Assembly: GCA_015059785.1 (NCBI GenBank)
Contig: SUZS01000001.1
Coordinates: 1-64,000, forward strand
Direction: 5' to 3'
DNA from: Rikenellaceae bacterium
GTDB taxonomy: Bacteria; Bacteroidota; Bacteroidia; Bacteroidales; Rikenellaceae
Length of the DNA stretch: 64,000 nt
The notes beneath the pieces are model-generated. The model was not told the DNA's origin, did not search any database, and saw only the letters and a list, made by a program, of their open reading frames with translations. Positions 9,507 to 18,259 of this stretch are shown here, one piece after another. Position numbers and translations under genes: made by a program. Numbering within the stretch: the first letter of the stretch is position 1; the number at the start of each line of letters is the position of its first letter.

Positions 9507-11411
9507 TTAGTAACCAGGGTTTTGCACCAGGTTAGGGTTAATCTGAATCTCCGCAAGTGGATAAGGGAGTAGATAGTGACGAGGCACCTGCAGCGTACGC
9601 TGACCCTCGTGCTGGTCAAAGTCCTCCCAACGCTTGATTGTGTAGTACTCCTCAGCTGTCTTACCCCACACATTCCAACACTTCCACTCCTTAAGCATAT
9701 GCTTCTCAGCATCCATCCAACGGCGCATATCGCGATAGCGGTGGCCCTCAAACATCAGCTCATTATTTCGCTCGCTATGGAGCACCTGACGCAGTTTCTC
9801 GCCAGTAGGAACACCACCTGCCATTGCCCAAGAGTCCTGGAAAGTAGGTAGACCACAACGCTCACGCACCATATTTAGATACTCAAAACTCTTGATGCTA
9901 AGCGAGCCGTTGTACTCAAAATCTGCCTCTACATAGCTAAGATAGAGCTCTGCCATACGGATAAGCGGCCAAGCGTAGTTGTGGAAAGCAAAGGTCTTTG
10001 TTGATACATCGTACGAACTATCCTTGTGGATAAACTTACGCAAGAAATAGCCGGTCTCGTTATTATACTCCTTTGACATATCAGGGGTATTGCCATTCAT
10101 AGTATAACCGTGAATCTCGCCAGCCTTTGCCTGCACCTTATATACAGTACCATCCATTGGGAACTCGCCTCCATCGTAAGCTACGCAAGCATAGAAGCGT
10201 GGCTCACGGTTAAGGTTAAGCTCGGCAGTACCCTCAACAGCATTATAAACATAGAGGTTACGGCCCTTTGTCAATGGGTCATCCTCAAGTGGTAGGCCAT
10301 TCTTTGTATAGTAAGACTCTACAGCTGGGAAGAGTACTTGGAAGTTGGTCATCCAGCCATTAGTAGAGTATGGCGATGTAGTGCGGATACCTGAACGCTT
10401 CTGAATCTCCTCCTGAGAGCCTGAGTGACAAAATGCCCATAGGAACTCCACATCGTTGTACCGCATCTCTACAAGCTGGTCGTGGAAGTCAGCCACACCG
10501 CGCTCAAAGGTGTCAAGTGTACCATTTGCAGCGTTCTTATAGAGCGCATAACCATTCTGCTCGCAGAACTGAATTGCAGTTTCTGCAGCATCCATAGCCT
10601 TTTTCCACTTTTCAGGGTCATACTTTGTGTTTACAAGCGCCTTACCGTCGTGGTTCTTAAGGTCGGCATAGAATTTGGCATTGCCATTGAACAGCGGAGA
10701 GGCTGCAAAGAGCAGTACTCGCGCCTTGAAGGCATAAGCGGCAGCCGATGTAGCACGACCATACCACTTGATATTCTGCTGGCGTGCAGGCAGATACTCA
10801 ATAGCCTTATCAAGGCAGTCACAGATAAAGTCTATACACTCATCAAACGATGCACGAGGGGCATAAAGCTCTGCCTCAGAGGCGTTGAGAGAAATCTCGC
10901 GGTCTACAATTACGATTGGACCATAGTACTCAACCATCCACCAGTGGAACATACCAATCATAAACCAAGCCTCGCCCTGCCACTCACGCAGATTCTGCTC
11001 CGAGATATCAGGAATGTTGTTGATATTATTGAGCAGCATATAGCAGTAGCGGATAGCGGTGTAGTAGTCGTAGCTCACACCACCTGTAGGGGCTCCTGTA
11101 GCGCGCATAAAGTTGTGGTAAGTAGTGTTTGCGGTCTCCTCACCATAAACCATACTCTTGTATGCATACCAACGGGTAGTACCCTTTGTGTTTGTCGCAC
11201 AGTCATCTCCACCAAATATCTGACCAGGCATCCAGTAGCGGTTCATATTGCCAATATGGCCATAGATGGAGTAGATAAACTTCTGGGCATTCTCCTCATT
11301 CTTAAAGGCATCATCCAGCGTTGCAGTATCATCTGGCACAACATCCAGATAGTCACACGAGCTGAAATTGAGCGCGAGGAGTGATAATAAAACTATATAT
11401 AATCTTTTCAT
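9507..11411 (-). CDS. SusD/RagB family nutrient-binding lipoprotein
   Basis: 634 residues. The N-terminus MKRLYIVLLSLLALNFSSCDYLDVVPDD is typical of SusD: a lipoprotein signal with Cys19, then the conserved DYLDVVPDD. TPR-like helices follow (AIRYCYMLLNNINN, ARVLLFAASPLFNG), and near the C-terminus WPLIRMAELYLSYVEA and RRWMDAEKHM, all SusD family hallmarks. It caps the SusC transporter on the cell surface and binds the glycan. It lies 21 bases after the SusC gene. Confidence 0.96.
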   Translation of the reverse strand: MKRLYIVLLSLLALNFSSCDYLDVVPDDTATLDDAFKNEENAQKFIYSIYGHIGNMNRYWMPGQIFGGDDCATNTKGTTRWYAYKSMVYGEETANTTYHNFMRATGAPTGGVSYDYYTAIRYCYMLLNNINNIPDISEQNLREWQGEAWFMIGMFHWWMVEYYGPIVIVDREISLNASEAELYAPRASFDECIDFICDCLDKAIEYLPARQQNIKWYGRATSAAAYAFKARVLLFAASPLFNGNAKFYADLKNHDGKALVNTKYDPEKWKKAMDAAETAIQFCEQNGYALYKNAANGTLDTFERGVADFHDQLVEMRYNDVEFLWAFCHSGSQEEIQKRSGIRTTSPYSTNGWMTNFQVLFPAVESYYTKNGLPLEDDPLTKGRNLYVYNAVEGTAELNLNREPRFYACVAYDGGEFPMDGTVYKVQAKAGEIHGYTMNGNTPDMSKEYNNETGYFLRKFIHKDSSYDVSTKTFAFHNYAWPLIRMAELYLSYVEADFEYNGSLSIKSFEYLNMVRERCGLPTFQDSWAMAGGVPTGEKLRQVLHSERNNELMFEGHRYRDMRRWMDAEKHMLKEWKCWNVWGKTAEEYYTIKRWEDFDQHEGQRTLQVPRHYLLPYPLAEIQINPNLVQNPGY

Positions 11412-11432
11412 ATCCTAAACCAAAATTAGCTG

Positions 11433-14400
11433 TTAGAAATTGTACTGCAGACCCACCTTAACCTGACGCTGGAGCGGATACTTAAGTCCGTTACCGCTAC
11501 CCAACTCTGGGTCCCAATACTTAAATGGAGAGAGGGTAAACAGGTTTGTTGCCGAGGCATAAATACGGAACGACTTGATGGTATAACCCAGCTCCAAGTT
11601 CTTCAGACGCAGGTAAGAGCCATCCTTAATCCAGAACGACGAGGTCTGGGTGTTATTCGTGTTCCAAGTAGCCGACAGACGAGGATAAGCGGCATTGACA
11701 TTCTGATTCTCTACTGTCCAGTGGTCCTTTGCAATCCACTGCTGCATATTATATCCAGAGTAGACATTAGTTACAAATGGGTGGTGATTCTTCATCTCAA
11801 TAGCCACATTTGTTACGCCCTGGAAGAAGAACGAGAAGTCAAATTTCTTCCACTGTATAGAGGCGCCCAGACCATAAGTAATCTCTGGGATTGTCGGATA
11901 ACCGAGCGAAGTCATATCGTTTCCGTTAATCACACCATCGCCATTAAGGTCCTTATACTTGATATCTCCCGGGCGGATAATAGCACCAAACTCCTGCTTT
12001 GCAGAGTTATCAATATCCTGCTGGTCTACAAAAAGTCCATCGGCAACATAGCCATAGATAGAGTTGATTGGCTTACCGATAAGCTTCTGATAATCATACT
12101 GATACTTTGGCTCATCCTTCTCTGTTACCTCATTATGAGCGTATGTAAATGTACCCTGAACAGAGATTACAAGGTCGCTATTGATTGCCTTGTTATACTC
12201 CAACGACATATCTACGCCTCGGTTGAGCACCGCACCGATATTTGCATATGGTGTAGACTCCTGGAAGCCCGATGAGGCAGGAATTGAGCGGCGGAGCATA
12301 AAGATATCGTTACGCTGCTCATAGAAGAAGTCCGCCATAATAGTAAGGTCGTTAAACAGGCCAATCTCAAGTCCTACATTGAGCTTACGGCTAACCTCCC
12401 AACTTGCATCAGAGTTACCCCAACGAGTAACCTGAATACCGTTGTAAATCTTAAATTCGTCGCCACCAAAGTAGCCTCTAAACTCGTTATCTGTAGAGTT
12501 CATATTCACAAGCGTAAGGTATGCAAATCGCATAGGCAGCGAGTCGTTACCCACAAGACCATACGAAGCACGCAGTTTGAGCAGTGACAGCACATCCTTA
12601 ACTCCATAGAAGAATGGCTCGTTAGAGATTACCCAACCAACAGCCACAGATGGGAAGAATCCCCAACGATTCTTGGCATAGAAGTTCTCAGAGCCGTTAT
12701 AGCCGAAGTTTGCCTCAAAGAGGTAACGAGAGTCAAAGGCGTATGTCACACGGCCTGCAAAACCCTGCTCGCGGTAAGGCAGAATCTTGTTCTGCTCAGC
12801 CGTTGGCACATTAGAGATGGTCTCACGCTGGTGGTATACAAGCGTAGCTGCTACATCATGACGACCAAAGCTGCGAGAGTAGTCGGCAGTAACCTGGAAG
12901 TTAAAGATTCGGTTACCGCTGTTTGACACACCTGGGATAAGATAGTTTGTTCCTGTCGTACCAATCTCCATCATATCATAGACATAGTTGCCATCTGCAC
13001 CCATCCAGTAGTCTGTAAGGTTGTAGTAGTATGGGTTGAGCTGGTTCCAAGTGTTTGAATATGTATAGTTCTTGAACGAAGCCAGACCGCCAATTTTCAA
13101 CCCCTCGGTAATAAACTTCAAATCCTGGTCAAGAGTAAATGTTGCAAGCACATTACCCCAGAACTTATTACAATATCCACGGTTGAGAATAGCCAGCGGG
13201 TTTATCTGCGCTGCGCCACCATCCCAACCAGGGGCGTTACCATAACGGACATGCTCATCGCCCTCCTGTGCAGGGAAGAATGCTGGAAAGTCTACAGGAT
13301 TAACGGTCATTGTATAGCCAAACAAATCCTCAGCTACGGCCGAAGTACCCTTACGATTCATCAGCTGTGTTGTCAGCTTCAGAGCCGCCTTTGTAGTCTT
13401 GGTTACAGAGGCCGAGATGTTGCTCTGGAAGGTGTACTTCTGCATATTCTCGCTGGTTGTGTAGTTAGACATCTTGGTGTTGCGAAGCATACCGCCCTCG
13501 TTATGTACCGACACATTGAGGAAGTAATCAATCTTATTGCTACCGCCACGGATGTTGGCATTAACATTCTGATTCATCGAGAAATCCTTGAACAACATTT
13601 CGTACCAGTTGTTGTTTGGATAGATTATTGAGTTTGTACCGAGCTTGGTATTCTCAATCTTCTCTGGCATAAAGTGCTCCGCCATATCTCTCATACGGCG
13701 AGCCTCGTTGTAGTTCTCCATATATGTCACACCATCGGCAATAGGGGTAATGCGGGTAGGCATAGACCATCCATTCTCCACGCGCACATTGATTGACATA
13801 CGCTCAGAGTTGGCTCCGCTCTTTGTTGTGATGAGCATCACACCATTTGCACCACGAGAGCCATAAAGGGCTGTAGATGTTGCATCTTTGAGGATAGAGA
13901 ACTGCTCGATAGTCTCTGGAGCAATAGAGTTAAGGATTGTCTTATCAATCTCCACACCATCAAGAATAATGAGTGGTTCCTTATTTGAGCCGAAGGTAGA
14001 GATACCGCGAATCCAGAAGCTTGAGCCATCGGCTCCAGGCTCACCAGAGGACTGCACAGAGACAATACCAGCCACCTTACCGACAAATGAAGAGGAGAGG
14101 TTTGATGAGGTCATCTTCAACTTTGACGGCGCGATAGTAGAGATTGAGCCAACGAGTGACTCCTTCTTCTGACGACCAAAACCGACAACCACGACCTCGT
14201 CCATTGTGGTATTCTGCTCAATAAGGGTTACAAGCGAGAAGAGCAGTGGCTGTGAGAGTGGAATAACCTTATCCTCAAAGCCCATGTAAGAGAAGCATAC
14301 CTCTGTAGTACCTGCAGGCACAGCAAGGTTATATCGTCCCTGCTCGTCTGTGAGCGTACCGACAGTTGTACCATCGACATAGACGCTTACACCCAAAATT

Positions 14401-14828
14401 GGTTTGTTGTCTGTTGACGAGATAACAACTCCCGACACCTCGTTGTTTTTACTACTTACAGAGACAGTTGTCTGCTGCTCCGCCTTGATTACAACCTGCT
14501 TCTCGATAATCTTAAATGTAAGTCCAGTGCCAGCGAGTTTTGAGCTGAGCACCTGCTCAATAGGCACCTTGACTACATCTACAGAGACTCTGTGTTGTAG
14601 TTTTGAGTTAATCTTCTCATCCCAGATGAATGAGTATCCATTTTGACTCTCTATGGCATCAAAAAGCTGGACAAGAGAGACTGAGTTGAGACGCAGAGTG
14701 ACCAGTTTGCTATGTTGAGTAGTCTGGGCCACTGCGCCTCCCGTTAGCAATAGCATAAGGGCAGCAACCAACGCACAGATGCGCAATGGAGCAGCCGATA
14801 CCTTGCTGAAAAGGAACAGTTTTTTCAT
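11433..14828 (-). CDS. SusC/RagA TonB-dependent transporter with STN signalling domain
   Basis: 1131 residues. Order: signal peptide (1-35), STN/secretin-N domain (about 47-115), carboxypeptidase-regulatory-like beta domain (131-205), the SusC-specific stretch MDEVVVVGFGRQKKESLVG (209-227), plug, then a 22-strand barrel ending VGLQYNF. The STN domain is the part that contacts FecR in the periplasm, so this transporter probably signals substrate arrival to the sigma factor encoded just upstream. The FecR gene ends 12 bases before it. Substrate is inferred to be a beta-linked oligosaccharide only from the GH3 partner. Confidence 0.96.
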   Translation of the reverse strand: MKKLFLFSKVSAAPLRICALVAALMLLLTGGAVAQTTQHSKLVTLRLNSVSLVQLFDAIESQNGYSFIWDEKINSKLQHRVSVDVVKVPIEQVLSSKLAGTGLTFKIIEKQVVIKAEQQTTVSVSSKNNEVSGVVISSTDNKPILGVSVYVDGTTVGTLTDEQGRYNLAVPAGTTEVCFSYMGFEDKVIPLSQPLLFSLVTLIEQNTTMDEVVVVGFGRQKKESLVGSISTIAPSKLKMTSSNLSSSFVGKVAGIVSVQSSGEPGADGSSFWIRGISTFGSNKEPLIILDGVEIDKTILNSIAPETIEQFSILKDATSTALYGSRGANGVMLITTKSGANSERMSINVRVENGWSMPTRITPIADGVTYMENYNEARRMRDMAEHFMPEKIENTKLGTNSIIYPNNNWYEMLFKDFSMNQNVNANIRGGSNKIDYFLNVSVHNEGGMLRNTKMSNYTTSENMQKYTFQSNISASVTKTTKAALKLTTQLMNRKGTSAVAEDLFGYTMTVNPVDFPAFFPAQEGDEHVRYGNAPGWDGGAAQINPLAILNRGYCNKFWGNVLATFTLDQDLKFITEGLKIGGLASFKNYTYSNTWNQLNPYYYNLTDYWMGADGNYVYDMMEIGTTGTNYLIPGVSNSGNRIFNFQVTADYSRSFGRHDVAATLVYHQRETISNVPTAEQNKILPYREQGFAGRVTYAFDSRYLFEANFGYNGSENFYAKNRWGFFPSVAVGWVISNEPFFYGVKDVLSLLKLRASYGLVGNDSLPMRFAYLTLVNMNSTDNEFRGYFGGDEFKIYNGIQVTRWGNSDASWEVSRKLNVGLEIGLFNDLTIMADFFYEQRNDIFMLRRSIPASSGFQESTPYANIGAVLNRGVDMSLEYNKAINSDLVISVQGTFTYAHNEVTEKDEPKYQYDYQKLIGKPINSIYGYVADGLFVDQQDIDNSAKQEFGAIIRPGDIKYKDLNGDGVINGNDMTSLGYPTIPEITYGLGASIQWKKFDFSFFFQGVTNVAIEMKNHHPFVTNVYSGYNMQQWIAKDHWTVENQNVNAAYPRLSATWNTNNTQTSSFWIKDGSYLRLKNLELGYTIKSFRIYASATNLFTLSPFKYWDPELGSGNGLKYPLQRQVKVGLQYNF

Positions 14829-14840
14829 AGATATGTTTTT

Positions 14841-15995
14841 TTAGTTAGATTCTACATAGAGTATATTACCCCTCCACTCGTAGCGAATAGGAGTAATGCT
14901 TTTTAGCACCTCAAGGGTCTTATTGATATCATCAAAAAGCACTAAACGACCAGAGTAACAGATATTTGACACCTTGTTTGCACACGATGCCTCAATGCCG
15001 TAATAGTCACCCAGCGAGGCAATTACCTCAACAATGCTGTTGTTGTTTATCACTATACTCTCCTCGCGCCAACCTATATAAGAGCTTATGTCGGCAGTGG
15101 TTGTCATATAGCTATTGTTGTTGTAGTTCAACACCTGCTTTGGAGCAAGGGTAACACTCTCGCCGATTGTAGGCATATCTACATCTACACAACCATCAAC
15201 AAGCACAACATACTGTCGGCAGTTTGGATCGGAGCTGCTACAGATATCAAATGTAGTTCCCTTGACTACAGCCACAATCTCCTGACCGCTAACCACAAAT
15301 GGGTTGTCAGGGTTGTGTGTTACCTTAAAAAATCCCTCTCCGTCAATCTCTACTGAGCGAGCAGAGGTGCTACTCTGCGAAGATACTCGGATTTTGGTGT
15401 TCTCATTAAGCCAAATCTTTGTATTGTCAGCCAGTGTTACTGTTGCACGAAAGGCCTTCGGCACAAGCAAATCAAAGGTCTCGCCGCTGTTTACTGCCAC
15501 TATCTCTCCGTTAACCACAATCTCGCCACTACTGCTACACTCAACTCTTGCCATCAGCTTTGTAGAGATTGGTATTGCGGTATTGTCACAAATAACAGTC
15601 ACACTTTGAGGCATCTCAACACTGCTCAGTGGTTGTGGGCACAGAGCGACAACCTCGGTCTTATCTTGGTGTTGATTTCTCACGCCAAGCCAAACCGCGC
15701 CACCAATAATAAGTGCACACACCACCACAGCAGCCACACGACTTACAATACTTATCACCCTTCTGTGAGTTATAGAGCCTGTACCGTTCTGGGCAATGAT
15801 AGAGTTGTACAGCCCTCTTTTCTCCTCCTCCTTCATCTTTGGTTTGCTGAAGGAGAGCCTGCTCATTACAGACAAAGCTCTTATAAACTGCTCATCATCT
15901 GGGTGTTTATCAGCATAGTTGCTCCATTTAGAGTCTTGTGGTCGACCACGCAGACTCCATAGAACAAAATCTATATTTGCAAGATACTTTATCAT
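14841..15995 (-). CDS. FecR-type anti-sigma factor
   Basis: 384 residues. Cytoplasmic N-terminus with tryptophans (KWSNYADKHPDD), one membrane segment at 82-104 (about VVCALIIGGAVWLGV), a periplasmic FecR domain (ATVTLADNTKIWLNENTKI at about 208-226, VKGTTFDICSS) and a C-terminal DUF4974-like domain (IEASCANKVSNICYSGRLVL). It holds the adjacent sigma factor and releases it when the STN domain of SusC engages. Spacing to the sigma gene is 6 bases. Confidence 0.94.
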   Translation of the reverse strand: MIKYLANIDFVLWSLRGRPQDSKWSNYADKHPDDEQFIRALSVMSRLSFSKPKMKEEEKRGLYNSIIAQNGTGSITHRRVISIVSRVAAVVVCALIIGGAVWLGVRNQHQDKTEVVALCPQPLSSVEMPQSVTVICDNTAIPISTKLMARVECSSSGEIVVNGEIVAVNSGETFDLLVPKAFRATVTLADNTKIWLNENTKIRVSSQSSTSARSVEIDGEGFFKVTHNPDNPFVVSGQEIVAVVKGTTFDICSSSDPNCRQYVVLVDGCVDVDMPTIGESVTLAPKQVLNYNNNSYMTTTADISSYIGWREESIVINNNSIVEVIASLGDYYGIEASCANKVSNICYSGRLVLFDDINKTLEVLKSITPIRYEWRGNILYVESN

Positions 15996-16001
15996 TAGTT
16001 C

Positions 16002-16559
16002 CTAATTTTTAATCCATTTACCAAGTTCACTCTGGTGCTTACGAAGATTTGCAAGGCCCTTTGACACAAATTTTCGGGCGGCATGCTCCGTACAGTTTAG
16101 TATGGCAGCAATCTTTGAGTACTTCATATCGCACATAATCCTCAAGTAGACAGCACTGCGCTGGTTGTAGGTCAGCTTTTGCATCACCTGATTAAGGTGT
16201 GAAGCCATCTGGGTGGCGATATAGGCATCGTCAATATGCTCTGCGTGCGTAGGCTCTACGCTAACCGTCACAAGCGCCTCAACATTAACCTCATTTGGCT
16301 GCGTACGCCAGCTGTCAATAATTCTGTTGTTGAGCGAGCGAAAAAGGTAAGATTCTATGTCTCTGATTTGAGACAAATCTCGCTTTTTTGTAAGCATTGC
16401 TAAAAATACATCGTGTATGGCATCTTTTACAAGGGTGCGGCTCGCACCTACGCTCACACCAAAGGCATAGAGGTCATCTATATATGTGTTATATAGAAGC
16501 TCAAAACTCTCGTTTGCGCTCTTGCCTTCTAACTGTGCGTGTGAGATTTTCTTTGCCAT
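16002..16559 (-). CDS. ECF RNA polymerase sigma factor
   Basis: 185 residues. Region 2 is seen as FELLYNTYIDDLYAFG through ESYLFRSLNNRIIDSW; region 4 as LTYNQRSAVYLRIMCDMKYS with the helix-turn-helix KIAAILNCTEHAARKFVSKG. This matches the Bacteroidetes sigma-70 family-1 ECF group that pairs with FecR and SusC. It probably drives the SusCD-GH3 genes. It begins 30 bases after the phosphoesterase stop, so it may also be read from upstream. Confidence 0.95.
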   Translation of the reverse strand: MAKKISHAQLEGKSANESFELLYNTYIDDLYAFGVSVGASRTLVKDAIHDVFLAMLTKKRDLSQIRDIESYLFRSLNNRIIDSWRTQPNEVNVEALVTVSVEPTHAEHIDDAYIATQMASHLNQVMQKLTYNQRSAVYLRIMCDMKYSKIAAILNCTEHAARKFVSKGLANLRKHQSELGKWIKN

Positions 16560-16589
16560 AACTTGTATGTCTAACAGCCTACAATAGAG

Positions 16590-18242
16590 CTATTTACCAC
16601 CATTCTCAAGACCTGTAATTTCGTTCTCGAGCGAGGTAGTCATTTCCGTAACCCAATACTCGCGACCAAGCCAATCGACAAGACGCATCTTCTTTTTAGA
16701 GCTCTTGCTCTTTGGGGTTGCTTTATAAAGAGTCACTGACGATTGAGAAGCCGTAAGTTTTGATAAATCAGTTGCATTGATACAATCAAATACAGCATAA
16801 TCCAGACCCTTGTAGCGAGTCATTACAGTAGAGAACTTATCATCCTCCCACAGCTCAACAGTCCACTGGTCGGTCATATTGATGTAGGTCTTGTCAAAGA
16901 CTACGCCCACAACCTTGTCTTTCCAAGCTATGCCGTCAGTATCCTTCTCGCTCTTCCAATGGGTAAAACAAGAGGTGTCGTACATTCTGCCCTGCTCCTC
17001 ACGCTGCTTATATGCGCCCTTGTAGTAGCGGTCAATAACCTCGGTACCACTAACAGTAACTACGCCATAACCAGCAGGCTCGCTAGTCTGGTTAATATCT
17101 GCACGATAGAAGGTTCCCATTGGCGTTGCAAGCACCCACTCAGTCATCTTTCCACCCTGAGGGTCATCAAAGCTTGGCTTGAAGTCATTGACATGGCTAT
17201 GGCCAATAAAGAGCCACTTATTTGCATATGGAGCAAGAAGAGAAGCAAACTCCTCCTTGTTCTGCATATTGCGGCGATAGTAAGATGCGTGCAGGCTGAC
17301 AAATACTGCCATAGTTGTCGGCACATAGCTCAAGTCCTGACGCAGCCACTCAATCTGCTCATCTGTAAAACCAATATCGTATGATGAAGGTCCGTAGTAG
17401 CGGATGTTATCCATAATAACGAAGTGAACGCTACCATAGTTGAACGAGTAGTCCACAGGGTTAAATGCCTTCTCAAACGCAGCTACTGATGCATCGTAGT
17501 AGTCATAGTAATCCTTTGTGGCTGAGCCACTTGCCGCAGGTACAGAGTGCGACTTGTCGTGGTCGTGGTTACCCGCGCAGTGGAACATCGGGAAGCTGAG
17601 TGCTCCATAGCAGTCCGCAACTGTCTGATAGGTCATATCCTCGCCATCGCGCTTCTGATGCCACAAGTTATCATCGCCATCATCTCCGCAAGTGATACCT
17701 ACAGTCGGAAGATTTGACTCGGCAACAGTCTTATTAACATCTGGGCAGAAGTCATTTGAGAAGTGCTCGCCAAAACTCTTAAGGCGAATCTGACTATCTG
17801 CAAAGACAATAAGCTGGAAGCGGCGAGGCACTGCGCCCTTACGCTTTACAATGGTAAAGTCGTGACGAATAACGCCATTAGCCTTTGCATTTATAGAGTG
17901 GAAGAAGTCAGGCACCTGATTCTTCTTTACTGTAATCTCTGCCATCTGCGGGAAAGAGAGGAACACATTGCGAGCGCGGATGTTGCGTGTTAGTTGGTAA
18001 ATGCCCTTCTCATCTGTAGCTGTACAGCTGAAGCCATCACTGACAACAACACCCTTTGCAGGCGTGCCATCATCCCACAGCACATAGCCCACAAGGTCTT
18101 TGCCCTCAGCAACCTCAATAGCTCCTGGCTTTGGAGTGCTTCCAGTGCCTGTGCCACCACTCTCTTCGCCGCCCTTGGTGCAGCCCCCAAAGATAAGGGC
18201 TGCAACAGCGAGCATTGAAACTATTATTCTACTAATTTTCAT
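16590..18242 (-). CDS. Calcineurin-like phosphoesterase lipoprotein
   Basis: 550 residues with a lipoprotein signal (LIFGGCTKGG, Cys about 20). A beta-sandwich N-terminal domain (about 40-130: VGYVLWDDGTPAKGVVVSDG) precedes the metallophosphoesterase core. Metal-site motifs are VFADSQIR, TCGDDGDD, AGNHDHD, SLHASYY and IGHSHVND; the first motif has Gln where many relatives have His. A C-terminal domain (about 420-550) completes the three-part layout seen in Bacteroidetes. Predicted surface or periplasmic phosphatase/phosphodiesterase; substrate unknown. It lies 17 bases after the GLUG lipoprotein and 30 before the sigma factor, linking both to the SusCD locus. Confidence 0.9.
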   Translation of the reverse strand: MKISRIIVSMLAVAALIFGGCTKGGEESGGTGTGSTPKPGAIEVAEGKDLVGYVLWDDGTPAKGVVVSDGFSCTATDEKGIYQLTRNIRARNVFLSFPQMAEITVKKNQVPDFFHSINAKANGVIRHDFTIVKRKGAVPRRFQLIVFADSQIRLKSFGEHFSNDFCPDVNKTVAESNLPTVGITCGDDGDDNLWHQKRDGEDMTYQTVADCYGALSFPMFHCAGNHDHDKSHSVPAASGSATKDYYDYYDASVAAFEKAFNPVDYSFNYGSVHFVIMDNIRYYGPSSYDIGFTDEQIEWLRQDLSYVPTTMAVFVSLHASYYRRNMQNKEEFASLLAPYANKWLFIGHSHVNDFKPSFDDPQGGKMTEWVLATPMGTFYRADINQTSEPAGYGVVTVSGTEVIDRYYKGAYKQREEQGRMYDTSCFTHWKSEKDTDGIAWKDKVVGVVFDKTYINMTDQWTVELWEDDKFSTVMTRYKGLDYAVFDCINATDLSKLTASQSSVTLYKATPKSKSSKKKMRLVDWLGREYWVTEMTTSLENEITGLENGGK

Positions 18243-18259
18243 AGCGTTAAGATAGTAAA

